A DNA stretch of 15,796 bases from Candidatus Zixiibacteriota bacterium (GCA_030613505.1 JAUWLW010000060.1:1-15796), one strand, 5' to 3'; positions 6,883 through 13,503 are shown, counted from the first letter of the stretch. A program made the numbers and translations. The notes: a model not told the origin generated them from the sequence alone.

Positions 6883-6911
6883 ATTCTATCACACAGCGGC
6901 TTTTTGGTCAA
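6883..6911 (-). promoter_or_regulatory. Promoter of the coiled-coil/cyclase operon
   Basis: On the minus strand, TTGACC (complement of 6906-6911) is separated by exactly 17 bases from TAGAAT (complement of 6883-6888). Both boxes match sigma-70 consensus at five of six bases. Transcription would start near 6876, leaving a leader of about 44 bases before the ATG at 6832. In this GC-rich setting such a match is unlikely by chance. Confidence 0.75.
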
Positions 6912-6965
6912 CAAGCCTTTGTCGTTGAAAAATAATGATTTACGTGCGCTCGCGGGCCGCGCGCG

Positions 6966-7709
6966 TCACGTCCCCGGCCGCCGGTCCCGGGTCCGCCACA
7001 CCCGCCACCAAAAACGGCTCATCTCGGTCAATATTTTCAGGATGACGCCCGGCGACGCGAGCGTCGAACGGCCGGAGCGCCTCGGGAAGTAGTGGACGCC
7101 GAGCCGGGCGACGCGCATCCGCGCCAACTTTGCCCGGGCGAGCATCTCGGCGTCGATGAAAGACCCCTCCGACGTCAGCGGAAGCTTCTGCAAGGCCTCG
7201 TTGGTGAATAACTTGTACGAGAAGTTAACGTCTTTCGCGCCCAGGCCGAATAGCGCGTTTATCAGCCGGTTGTATACGACGGAATATATGCCGCGCCACC
7301 AGCTGTCGCCGCGTTCGAGCCGGTGGCCCGCTACGACGTCGGCGCCGTCGCGGAGCAGGAGCTCAACGCCGCGGTGGATATCGCGGAAGTCTATGGGGAG
7401 GTCGGCGTCGGTGTAGAAGACGAGGTCTTTGGTAGCCGCCGCGAAGCCGGTGCGCAGCGTTCGGCCCAGCTTGTAGTTGCGGTCGTGGTGTACCGTCTTG
7501 ACCTCGGCGTATTCGGCCGCGAGCTCGTCGGCCAAGGCCGACGTCCGGTCCGTCGAGCCGTCGTCCACCACGACGATTTCGAAGTCGTCGTGGCGAGTTC
7601 GCAGCGCCTCGCGCACGCTCTCCACCGACGCGACGACGGTGGCTTCCTCGTTCAACGTGGGGAATATTACCGTTATCGAGGGTTTTACGGTTTCGAGCCT
7701 TTTTGCCAT
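6966..7709 (-). CDS. Family 2 glycosyltransferase, dolichyl-/polyprenyl-phosphate sugar synthase-like
   Basis: The protein has 247 residues and is a single GT-A domain: ITVIFPTLNEEATV (12-25), IVVVDDGSTDRT (45-56) with the nucleotide-binding Asps, and YTDADLP (99-105) carrying the DxD metal motif (D101, D103). This pattern is closest to the DPM1/GtrB type of GT2, which moves a sugar from a nucleotide to a polyprenyl phosphate on the inner face of the membrane. There is no C-terminal TM pair, so it resembles the soluble DPM1 form; the aromatic and basic tail (SRFWWRVWRTRDRR) could hold it at the membrane. It lies 236 bases downstream of the aroB-like gene on the same strand. The sugar donor cannot be deduced. 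Fold assignment is firm; the precise substrate is open. Confidence 0.9.
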   Translation of the reverse strand: MAKRLETVKPSITVIFPTLNEEATVVASVESVREALRTRHDDFEIVVVDDGSTDRTSALADELAAEYAEVKTVHHDRNYKLGRTLRTGFAAATKDLVFYTDADLPIDFRDIHRGVELLLRDGADVVAGHRLERGDSWWRGIYSVVYNRLINALFGLGAKDVNFSYKLFTNEALQKLPLTSEGSFIDAEMLARAKLARMRVARLGVHYFPRRSGRSTLASPGVILKILTEMSRFWWRVWRTRDRRPGT

Positions 7710-7945
7710 AAACGGCTATTGTTTAAATTATTACCATAACGGCGCGAGGGGGCCGAGGTTTATAACGGCGGGCGCCGCGCTGAGCGAAATCGCGCGCGGG
7801 GCCGGGTTCGTTCACGTGTCGCGGGCCCCGGGGCGGCCTTCACCGAACGGCCCGTTTCCCGTCGCGCCCCGCTCGAGAGGAATATGGCCGGGGACCGGGA
7901 CCGCGCCCTTTTCGGCGTGCGCGCGGCGCAACGCTTCGACCGGCG

Positions 7946-9043
7946 CTACGCCATGCTTCGGGCGAGGCGGTGGATCTGCGGGAGGAGTTCGGCGACGGCG
8001 CGTACGGCGACGGGTTCCACGACGACCTGTCCGATATCGCGCGGCAAGGCCACGTAGATTTCGCCGCCGGCCGTCGGCTTTCCGGCGACCAGAGCCTCGA
8101 GCGTTTTGTCCAGATTCAAGGTGGGTAAATAAGTGGGGAGGTTGAAGCGCCGCAAAAGCGCCGCGACGCGGATGACGGCCTCGGTTGCGATTTCCCCTCG
8201 TAGCTCCGCGAGGAGGCCGGTGTATACCAGGCCCACGGCAAGCGCTTCGCCGTGGCTGAGGGCGAACCGACTCGCGCTCTCGAAGGCGCGGCCCAGCGTG
8301 CGCCCCAGGTTGAGGAGATGACTCTCACCCCGTTCGCGTTCGCTCGAGGCCAGCACCGAGGCTTTGTACCGCAAACCCCTTTCGACGACGGCATCCAATT
8401 CGGCGCCGGCGCGCATGACCAACGGCGCGTTGTCTTCGAGGTACGCGAAGGCTTCCTCGCCGCCGAGTACGGCGTATTTTACCGCTTCGGCGACGCCGGC
8501 GGAGAGATGCTTGGCCGGCAGCGTGGCCAGCAGCTCGCCGTCTACTATCACCGCCGTCGGTTGGTGGAAGGTGCCGACCTGGTTTTTAAGGCCGTCGACG
8601 TCGACGCCTACGTCGCCGCCCAAGCACAGGTCGATCTGAGCCAAGAGCGTCGTGGGGACCACGGCCCAGGGTACGCCGCTTTTGAAAGTGGCCGCGGCGA
8701 AGCCGGCGACGTCGCACACGCTCCCGCCTCCCAGCGCTACCACGACGTCCGACCGGCTGACCACCACGGCGGCGAACTCCCGATACAAGTCGGCGAGTTG
8801 GGCGAAGTTTTTAGCCTCGTCGCCCGCGGCGACGGTGGCGGACCTGACCGCGAAACCCGCGCGCTTGAGCGCGGGGGCGAGCGCTTTGAGGTACAGCGGC
8901 TTAACGTGTTCATCCGTGACGACGACGGCCCGGCGGGCGTCGGGCGCCGCGGCGCGGAGGATGTTGCCTGCGCGCGCGAGGGCGCCGCGCTCGCCGTGGG
9001 CGCGGTAGGTCGCGCCTCCATATTTGACCTCTATATCGAACAT
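7946..9043 (-). CDS. AroB-like sugar-phosphate cyclase homologue with altered active site
   Basis: The 365-residue protein aligns by eye with 3-dehydroquinate synthase along its length: GGGSVCDVAGFAAATF (105-120), VPTTLLAQID (129-138), GTFHQPTAVIVD (157-168), AGVAEAVKYAVL (182-193), LLNLGRTLGRAFE (243-255), LSHGEALAVGL (262-272). Typical AroB turns DAHP into 3-dehydroquinate, step two of the shikimate pathway. Here several usually invariant residues differ: the zinc ligand His of LGHT is R248, the next His (GHA) is R252, the Lys of GGK is D144, and the Arg four before the LLN Asn is S241. Other active-site residues remain (D138, K153, N154, E186, K189, H264). Loss of one zinc ligand makes normal activity doubtful. 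It may be a pseudoenzyme or carry out other chemistry, with a true AroB elsewhere. The start has GGAAAG upstream. I withhold the symbol aroB. Confidence 0.82.
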   Translation of the reverse strand: MFDIEVKYGGATYRAHGERGALARAGNILRAAAPDARRAVVVTDEHVKPLYLKALAPALKRAGFAVRSATVAAGDEAKNFAQLADLYREFAAVVVSRSDVVVALGGGSVCDVAGFAAATFKSGVPWAVVPTTLLAQIDLCLGGDVGVDVDGLKNQVGTFHQPTAVIVDGELLATLPAKHLSAGVAEAVKYAVLGGEEAFAYLEDNAPLVMRAGAELDAVVERGLRYKASVLASSERERGESHLLNLGRTLGRAFESASRFALSHGEALAVGLVYTGLLAELRGEIATEAVIRVAALLRRFNLPTYLPTLNLDKTLEALVAGKPTAGGEIYVALPRDIGQVVVEPVAVRAVAELLPQIHRLARSMA

Positions 9044-9059
9044 TTATCTTTCCAGCGTG

Positions 9060-9088
9060 AAAATACCACATCGGTTTCCCCGGGGCAA
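9060..9088 (-). promoter_or_regulatory. Possible promoter of the AroB-like gene
   Basis: On the minus strand, TTGCCC (complement of 9083-9088), a 17-base spacer and TATTTT (complement of 9060-9065) form a plausible sigma-70 promoter. Transcription would start near 9053, right at the GGAAAG ribosome-binding site (complement of 9048-9053), giving an extremely short leader of about 10 bases. It lies back to back with the promoter of the plus-strand gene within the same 88-base gap. Confidence 0.5.
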
Positions 9089-9095
9089 GATATTC

Positions 9096-9124
9096 TTGAC
9101 CTCGCCGAGTCGAAGCCCTATAAT
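9096..9124 (+). promoter_or_regulatory. Promoter of the NAD(P)HX repair gene
   Basis: TTGACC (9096-9101), a spacer of exactly 17 bases and a perfect TATAAT (9119-9124). Transcription would begin around 9131, one base before the proposed GTG start at 9132, so the mRNA may be leaderless. Confidence 0.8.
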
Positions 9125-9131
9125 TAATTTA

Positions 9132-10733
9132 GTGAAAGTTGTGACGCCCCTGCAGATGCGCGACGTCGACCGTCGCGCCGTGGACGGATTCGGCGTCCCG
9201 TCGTCCGTCTTGATGGACCGGGCGGGTGCGGCTGCGGCCGCGGTCGCGCTCGAGCTCGCGGAAGGGGGCCGCGCGGTAGTCGCAGCCGGCCCGGGCAATA
9301 ACGGCGGCGACGGTTTCGTGGCGGCCAGGTATTTATCCGATGCCGGCTTCGACGTTGCCGTATACTTGCTCGGGCGGGCGGGCCGCCTGAAGGGCGACGC
9401 GGCCGCGAATTGCAAGTTGTTCGTTAATTGCGGCGGCCGGCTGGAGGAGTACGAGCGTCGTCGCTTCGGCCGGGACGTCGCCCGGGCGGGCGTCGCCTTG
9501 GATGCCATGCTGGGGACCGGCAGCCGCGGCGGCTTGACGGGCGCGTTTGCCGAGGCGGCGACGGCGTTGTGCCGAGCCGGCGGGCCGGTAGTCGCGGTCG
9601 ACGTGCCCTCCGGCGTCGACGCCGCTACGGGCGCGGTGCCGGGCGAGGCCGTAGTTGCTGACGCCACGGTCACCTTCGGATTGCCCAAGATCGGCCTTCT
9701 ACAATACCCCGGGCGCGGTTACGCCGGCGAGGTCCACGTGGCCGACGTCGGCTATCCCGGCGCCGCCGTCGACGAGTTGACTTTCGAACCTTCGGGCGAA
9801 GCGCCGGGCTACGTCGCGCGGATACCGGCGGTAGATGAGGTCGCGGTGTTGCTGCCTCCCCGGCCGTTGAATTTGCATAAGGGCGCCGCCGGCCGGGCGT
9901 ACATATTGGCCGGTTCGCGCGGCATGAGCGGCGCCGCGGCGCTGGCGGCGCAGGCTTGTTTGCGGGCCGGCGCCGGTTTGGTGGAAGTGGGCCTGCCGGC
10001 CGAGCTCGACGTTATCTTCAGCGCGGCGACGTTGGAATGTCTGTCGCACCCGCTGCCGGAGACGCCGGAGGGCGCGCTCGCCGCCGAAGCCGCGCCGGCG
10101 GTCGCCGAGAAGCTTGCCGCGGCCGACGCCGCCGCTATCGGCCCGGGCCTGGGCCGCGCCGAGGCGACCGGCGATTTACTGAGCGAAGTGACGCGCCGCG
10201 TGAAGTGCCCGGTCGTAGTCGACGCCGACGGCCTATTCCTCCTCGGCCTGGACGGGCTGACGCGGCGGCGGCTGCGCGGCGTGTTGACGCCTCACCCGGG
10301 CGAGATGGCGCAGCTCTTCGGCGTGAGCGCGGGCGACGTGCAGCGCGACCGGCCGCGGTGGGCGCGCGAGCTTGCGGAGCAAACGGGTATGGCGGTCATT
10401 TTAAAGGGCTACCTGAGCGTAATCGCCGCGCCGGGCGAGGAGACCTGGCTCAACCCGACCGGGAACCCGGGCCTGGCCAGCGGCGGCAGCGGCGACGTCT
10501 TGACGGGGGTCGTGCTCGCGCTGCTCGCGGGGGGCTCGTCGCCCGCGGCGGCGGCGCGCGCCGGCGCGTACGTCCACGGCCTTGCCGCCGACGTAGCCGC
10601 GGAGGCTTCGGGGGAGCGGTCGTTGGTGGCGGGCGACGTTCTGGAGGCGCTGCCGGCGGCTATAAAAGTGATAGAGGAAGGCCCGGGCGAAGGCGACCCG
10701 GGTTGGGATAATCTATTCGCGTCGTACGGCTAG
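9132..10733 (+). CDS. nnr: Bifunctional NAD(P)H-hydrate epimerase / ADP-dependent NAD(P)HX dehydratase
   Basis: The protein repairs hydrated NAD(P)H: the N-terminal epimerase (YjeF_N) interconverts R- and S-NAD(P)HX, and the C-terminal ribokinase-fold dehydratase (YjeF_C) restores NAD(P)H using ADP. Epimerase marks are GPGNNGGDGFVAARYL (53-68), DAMLGTG (124-130) and VDVPSGVDAATG (156-167). Dehydratase marks are HKGAAGRAYILAGS (249-262), IGPGLG (336-341), VVVDADGL (361-368), LTPHPGEM (385-392) and the catalytic GGSGDVLTG (451-459, D455). At 533 residues it has the normal size of the fused enzyme. I chose GTG at 9132 because it gives the family-typical beginning MKVVTPLQMRDVDRRA; the ATG at 9024 would run through the promoter and overlap the divergent gene. 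No ribosome-binding site precedes the GTG, consistent with leaderless translation. Confidence 0.93.
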   Translation: MKVVTPLQMRDVDRRAVDGFGVPSSVLMDRAGAAAAAVALELAEGGRAVVAAGPGNNGGDGFVAARYLSDAGFDVAVYLLGRAGRLKGDAAANCKLFVNCGGRLEEYERRRFGRDVARAGVALDAMLGTGSRGGLTGAFAEAATALCRAGGPVVAVDVPSGVDAATGAVPGEAVVADATVTFGLPKIGLLQYPGRGYAGEVHVADVGYPGAAVDELTFEPSGEAPGYVARIPAVDEVAVLLPPRPLNLHKGAAGRAYILAGSRGMSGAAALAAQACLRAGAGLVEVGLPAELDVIFSAATLECLSHPLPETPEGALAAEAAPAVAEKLAAADAAAIGPGLGRAEATGDLLSEVTRRVKCPVVVDADGLFLLGLDGLTRRRLRGVLTPHPGEMAQLFGVSAGDVQRDRPRWARELAEQTGMAVILKGYLSVIAAPGEETWLNPTGNPGLASGGSGDVLTGVVLALLAGGSSPAAAARAGAYVHGLAADVAAEASGERSLVAGDVLEALPAAIKVIEEGPGEGDPGWDNLFASYG

Positions 10734-10789
10734 CGTACCGGGCGGCAAAGCAGGCTGGGATTGGCAAATATAAAGCAGGAGGTGCGTTT

Positions 10790-11296
10790 GTGAAACGGCT
10801 CGTCTTTCTGGGCGTAATCGGTATCGTGCTGGCGTCGACGGCTTCGGCCGGGCGCCTCGGCTTCGGCCTGGGCGTAGCGTTCTTCAAACCGGCGGAAGAG
10901 GGGTCTTCGTATACGCCGATGTTTTCCGGGAACGGCTATTACTGGGTGAACAAACACGTCGTGCCGTCGCTCGAGGTCGGCTACGCGCGCTATTCGATCC
11001 ACGATACGACGTACAACTTCATGCCGATAATCCCCCGCGTAACCTATCACTTCGTATTGACGAAGAATTTCGACCCCTACGCCGGCCTGGGGCTGGTTTA
11101 CGCCCGAAAATGGTGGAGCGGCGCGCTTCAAGGCAACGATAATATGTGGGGTTACGCCGGCTCGGTCGGGTTAAACGTCGCGGCGACGGAGAACTTCGGC
11201 CTCGGCCTCGGCGTGGATTACGTCGTTCCTGACGCGGGCAATTTCGATAGCGGTTACCCCGCGTTCAGGCTTAGCCTCGGCGCCGGCGGTTTCTAA
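10790..11296 (+). CDS. Small outer-membrane beta-barrel protein
   Basis: The protein has 168 residues with a clear signal peptide (MKRLVFLGVIGIVLASTASA, cleavage after about residue 20). The mature part is rich in alternating Gly/aromatic strands (RLGFGLGVAFF, PSLEVGYARY, PYAGLGLVYAR, FGLGLGVDYVV) and ends FRLSLGAGGF, with a terminal Phe as is typical for barrels inserted by the BAM machinery. This fits the OmpW/OmpA-like or porin-like eight-strand barrel superfamily, though I cannot name the family. The GTG start is fixed by a strong AGGAGGT (10777-10783), six bases upstream. It follows the NAD(P)HX gene by 56 bases and is probably co-transcribed. Function unknown; it is surface-located in a diderm cell. 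Confidence 0.75.
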   Translation: MKRLVFLGVIGIVLASTASAGRLGFGLGVAFFKPAEEGSSYTPMFSGNGYYWVNKHVVPSLEVGYARYSIHDTTYNFMPIIPRVTYHFVLTKNFDPYAGLGLVYARKWWSGALQGNDNMWGYAGSVGLNVAATENFGLGLGVDYVVPDAGNFDSGYPAFRLSLGAGGF

Positions 11297-11302
11297 CGTT
11301 CC

Positions 11303-11611
11303 GTGGCCTTCATCCGCTTCAAAGGGCCGTACGCGTACCTGGTGGAGAACGAGCGCCGCAAGGTTGGCGGCAGGAGCTACGTCCGCCAGCGCGTCCTCTA
11401 CTACCTCGGCCGCGAGCCGGCGATAGACGACGCCGTTATCGCCGAGGTGGAGAGTCGCTTTCCCGACGCGGCCGTGGATTGGCGAGCGTTGAGGGAGGAA
11501 CTGGCCGGCGGTCGCGTCTCGAGCGAGCGGCGGCCGGTCCGCAGGCGTCCGCCGAGGCCCGATAAGCGTAAACGTAAGGAACGGGAGGACGAGTGGCTCG
11601 AATGGGATTGA
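11303..11611 (+). CDS. Small basic protein with transposase-N-terminus-like domain
   Basis: The protein has 102 residues and starts with GTG six bases after the barrel gene's stop. Residues 1-36 (IRFKGPYAYLVENERR then YVRQRVLYYLG) resemble the short beta-rich N-terminal segment seen at the start of IS1634/IS4-type transposases, where the pattern YLVEN-x-R followed by VRQRVxxxLG is common. No catalytic transposase domain follows. Instead there is a short helical part and a very basic C-terminal tail (RRPVRRRPPRPDKRKRKER) ending in an acidic DEWLEWD. This suggests a stand-alone nucleic-acid-binding protein rather than a broken element, since the reading frame is complete and followed by a terminator. 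There is no good ribosome-binding site, so it is probably coupled to the upstream gene. Function unknown. Confidence 0.62.
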   Translation: MAFIRFKGPYAYLVENERRKVGGRSYVRQRVLYYLGREPAIDDAVIAEVESRFPDAAVDWRALREELAGGRVSSERRPVRRRPPRPDKRKRKEREDEWLEWD

Positions 11612-11678
11612 GCGTTTCGCGGCGCCGTCGACGGCCGCGGCGACCGGCCGTAACGGAACCGCGTGGATTCGCTCGACT

Positions 11679-11703
11679 ACGCCGGCCGTGCGGCCGGCGT
11701 TTT
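11679..11703 (+). terminator. Rho-independent terminator
   Basis: A perfect nine-base-pair GC-rich stem (11679-11687 with 11692-11700), a four-base loop GTGC, and T at 11700-11703. It closes the nnr, barrel and basic-protein gene group and separates it from the sulfur-carrier operon. The T run is short but the stem is very stable. Confidence 0.82.
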
Positions 11704-11763
11704 CAATCGCCTGCGTCCCGCCCTGCGGATGAACGGCCGGCTGGAAGGTCAGGCCGGTTATGT

Positions 11764-11794
11764 TTGACAAATATGCTTATGATTATGTTATAAG
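11764..11794 (+). promoter_or_regulatory. Promoter of the dsrE2-tusA pair
   Basis: Perfect -35 TTGACA (11764-11769), followed after 18-19 bases by TTATAA/TATAAG (11788-11794). The spacing is slightly long, but the region is a small AT-rich patch between a terminator and a gene start in otherwise GC-rich DNA. The leader would be about 75 bases, and I see no riboswitch-like structure in it. Confidence 0.65.
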
Positions 11795-11875
11795 AACGGC
11801 GTACGAGCTACGATTGCGGCGGGCGGCGCGGGAAATTGCCGCGGCGGCGACGAGTTCTTAAAAGGCAGGAGCGAT

Positions 11876-12403
11876 ATGGCTGACGGGAAGAAGAGAAAGA
11901 TGGCGCTGGTGTTATGCGCGGGCGAGCTGGACCGCGTGCTGGCCTGCATGAATATCGCCGTCGGCGGCGCGTCGATGGGTATGGACGTGGCCGTCTTCTG
12001 CACCTTCTTCGGCCTGAACGCCGTCAGGAAGGACGGCGTGGCGGCGGCGCCCGCGCCGGAGGAGGAGCCGAAGCGCGTCGGCCTCTTCGGCGCCCGGGCG
12101 CTCCGGCGCGCGTTCAGGCGCCTTAACCCGGGCGGCGGCAAGTACATGAACCCGAGCCGGTTCTCGTTCTGGGGCCTGGGACGGCGGTTGATGGCGCGCC
12201 TCATGCGCGACTCGCGCATGGCGAACGTCGACGAGCTGATCAAGCTCGGCTCGAGCTTGGGCGTAAAATTCATCGCCTGTACGACGTCGCTCGAGGCGCT
12301 GGGGATTCCCCGCGACAGCTTGCGAGCCGAAGTCCGCGAGTTCGCGGGCGTGGCCACCTTTCTGGCCGAGGCGGTCGAGAGCGACGTGCAGCTCTTTATA
12401 TAA
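11876..12403 (+). CDS. DsrE2-like (DsrE/DsrF/DrsH superfamily) protein
   Basis: The protein has 175 residues. It has the DsrE2-family layout: an N-terminal strand (MALVLCAGELDRV), GGASMGMDVAVFCTFFGLNAVRK split between residues 30 and 52, a basic middle with NPGGGKYMNPSRFSFWG (84-100), LIKLGSSLGVKFIACTTSLEALGI (121-144) and GVATFLAEA (158-166) with ending VQLFI. C135 in the IACTTS segment matches the conserved Cys of the family. DsrE2 proteins are associated with trafficking of protein-bound persulfide sulfur and are commonly encoded beside TusA and rhodanese genes. Here TusA follows after 45 bases, which supports the call. The ATG has AGGAG four bases upstream. The N-terminal alanines and the hydrophobic stretch near residue 30 may associate with the membrane. 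No rhodanese or dsrAB gene is present in the window. Confidence 0.85.
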   Translation: MADGKKRKMALVLCAGELDRVLACMNIAVGGASMGMDVAVFCTFFGLNAVRKDGVAAAPAPEEEPKRVGLFGARALRRAFRRLNPGGGKYMNPSRFSFWGLGRRLMARLMRDSRMANVDELIKLGSSLGVKFIACTTSLEALGIPRDSLRAEVREFAGVATFLAEAVESDVQLFI

Positions 12404-12448
12404 ACGACGGCGCCGACCGGCCGGCGCGAATGCGAGCGGAGATTTCGT

Positions 12449-12691
12449 ATGGCGGATAAAACCGTGGATTGCATAGGGCTCTATTGCCCGGTGCCCATCG
12501 CCCAGGCCGCGGAGGCGATGAACGACGTCGACGAGGGCGATACGGTTACGATTCTGGCCGACGACCCGGGCGTGGAGAACGACTTCCCGAGTTGGTGCCG
12601 GGTGACCGGCCACGAGCTGGTATCGTTGGATAAGGCCGACGAGGGGTACAAAATAGTCATCCGCAAGAGGTCGGCCGCCGGCGGGGGATAG
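12449..12691 (+). CDS. tusA: TusA-family sulfurtransferase
   Basis: The protein has 80 residues, the usual size for TusA/SirA-like sulfur carriers. The signature CPxP motif is present: VDCIGLYCPVPIAQA with active Cys C13 and Pro14/Pro16, followed by the family helix-strand pattern and DDPGVENDFPSWCRVTGHEL (38-57), which matches the second conserved block (D-x-x-x-x-x-D-x-x-x-W-C). It passes persulfide sulfur between partner proteins in the cytoplasm, for tRNA thiolation, molybdenum-cofactor maturation or dissimilatory sulfur oxidation. Pairing with DsrE2 suggests a dedicated sulfur-trafficking role. The CGGAG site (12437-12441) lies seven bases before the ATG. The gene symbol is by family; the exact partner is unknown. 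Confidence 0.87.
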   Translation: MADKTVDCIGLYCPVPIAQAAEAMNDVDEGDTVTILADDPGVENDFPSWCRVTGHELVSLDKADEGYKIVIRKRSAAGGG

Positions 12692-12719
12692 AGTTCGCGC
12701 CGTTGCGCCGCGACGCACT

Positions 12720-13460
12720 TCATTCGATTTCGGCCGAGGCCGCCGGGTCGAACGGGTTGGTCCGGACCGCGAGCGAGAAGAGGTACGGATACTTCCGCTG
12801 GAGGTGTTCCATGTATGTGAGCCACTCGCCGATGGTCCGCGCGTACGCCCGGCTGACGTCACCGGCCAGGTGCTCGTAATCCGCCGCGGGCAGGCCGTAC
12901 GCCGTAGCGCGGTGGGATAACTCCTCGGCCAGGTGGGTAACGGCCCATAGCACGTCGGTGAAGGATTCGTGTTCCAGCAGGTTGGGGTTTTCCAGCAGCC
13001 TTAGCAGGAATTCCCTTTTGGCGAGGAGGAAATCCCGAAGCTCGTCGAGGGCTTCCGGTTTGACCTCGATGCTGTAGTCGTATTCGGCCATACGTTTGCC
13101 GGCCTGGGCGAAGTCGCGACGCGTCCAATCTTTATTTAAGAGTAGGTTTTGGCGGACTTCGTCGAAGTCTTCGTCGAGGGCGATAATGCGTTTTAAGAGG
13201 TCGGTCCCGACCTCGTTGAAGAAGGCGCCGATGACCATATTCAATTTATTTAGCAGGGCGCGCTTCTCGCGGTGGCGGAGTAGGCGGTGTATGATGACCG
13301 TAACGAGCAGGACCTCGATCGGGACGAAGGCGATGTCGCCCACCAGGTAGATGAATATGTGGTGGACGTCGCGGAAGATGGCGAAATGGAGCACGTAAAC
13401 GAGCGTCGACAGGACGACCAGCGCGACGGTCAGATAGATGAGCCAGTTCGTGCGTTTCAT
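12720..13460 (-). CDS. Two-TM membrane protein with helical cytoplasmic domain, unknown function
   Basis: The protein has 246 residues. Two hydrophobic helices lie at about 7-28 and 35-59 (IYLVGDIAFVPIEVLLVTVIIHRLL), followed by a basic RHREKRALL that should stay in the cytoplasm. The remaining 180 residues are predicted helical with many Leu, Glu and Arg, ending in a long HLQRKYPYLFSLAVRTNPFDP segment. The region KLNMVIGAFFNEVGTDLLKRI (about 72-92) looks conserved in style, as in a family of uncharacterised two-TM proteins, but I cannot give it a name. It is transcribed alone, convergent with tusA (28 bases between stops) and divergent from the TPR gene. The ATG has an AGGGG site eight to nine bases upstream. 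No enzymatic motif is seen. Confidence 0.8.
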   Translation of the reverse strand: MKRTNWLIYLTVALVVLSTLVYVLHFAIFRDVHHIFIYLVGDIAFVPIEVLLVTVIIHRLLRHREKRALLNKLNMVIGAFFNEVGTDLLKRIIALDEDFDEVRQNLLLNKDWTRRDFAQAGKRMAEYDYSIEVKPEALDELRDFLLAKREFLLRLLENPNLLEHESFTDVLWAVTHLAEELSHRATAYGLPAADYEHLAGDVSRAYARTIGEWLTYMEHLQRKYPYLFSLAVRTNPFDPAASAEIE

Positions 13461-13475
13461 AACGACGACCCCTTT

Positions 13476-13503
13476 TTGGTGGTTTTTTAACGGCGACTAT
13501 AAT
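13476..13503 (+). promoter_or_regulatory. Possible promoter in divergent gap, AT-rich box
   Basis: TTGGTG (13476-13481), 16 bases, then a perfect TATAAT (13498-13503). The AT box continues as TATAATATAATATT, which also reads as a -10 on the minus strand for the two-TM gene, although I find no good minus-strand -35. The plus transcript would have a leader of about 120 bases containing the palindrome at 13585-13603. Confidence 0.4.

Noticed and set aside
7710-7945. Possible small or decayed gene between the glycosyltransferase and AroB-like genes
   Set aside because: No frame shows a start with ribosome-binding site or a recognisable motif; the plus-strand frame starting at 7883 runs into the antisense of the AroB-like gene.
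9024-9131. Longer N-terminus of the NAD(P)HX enzyme starting at ATG 9024
   Set aside because: It would overlap the divergent AroB-like gene, pass through the promoter and add a non-homologous segment.
9956-10711. Arg/Gly-rich 251-codon frame inside the NAD(P)HX gene
   Set aside because: It is an alternate frame of the dehydratase domain with extreme Arg/Gly content typical of shadow frames.
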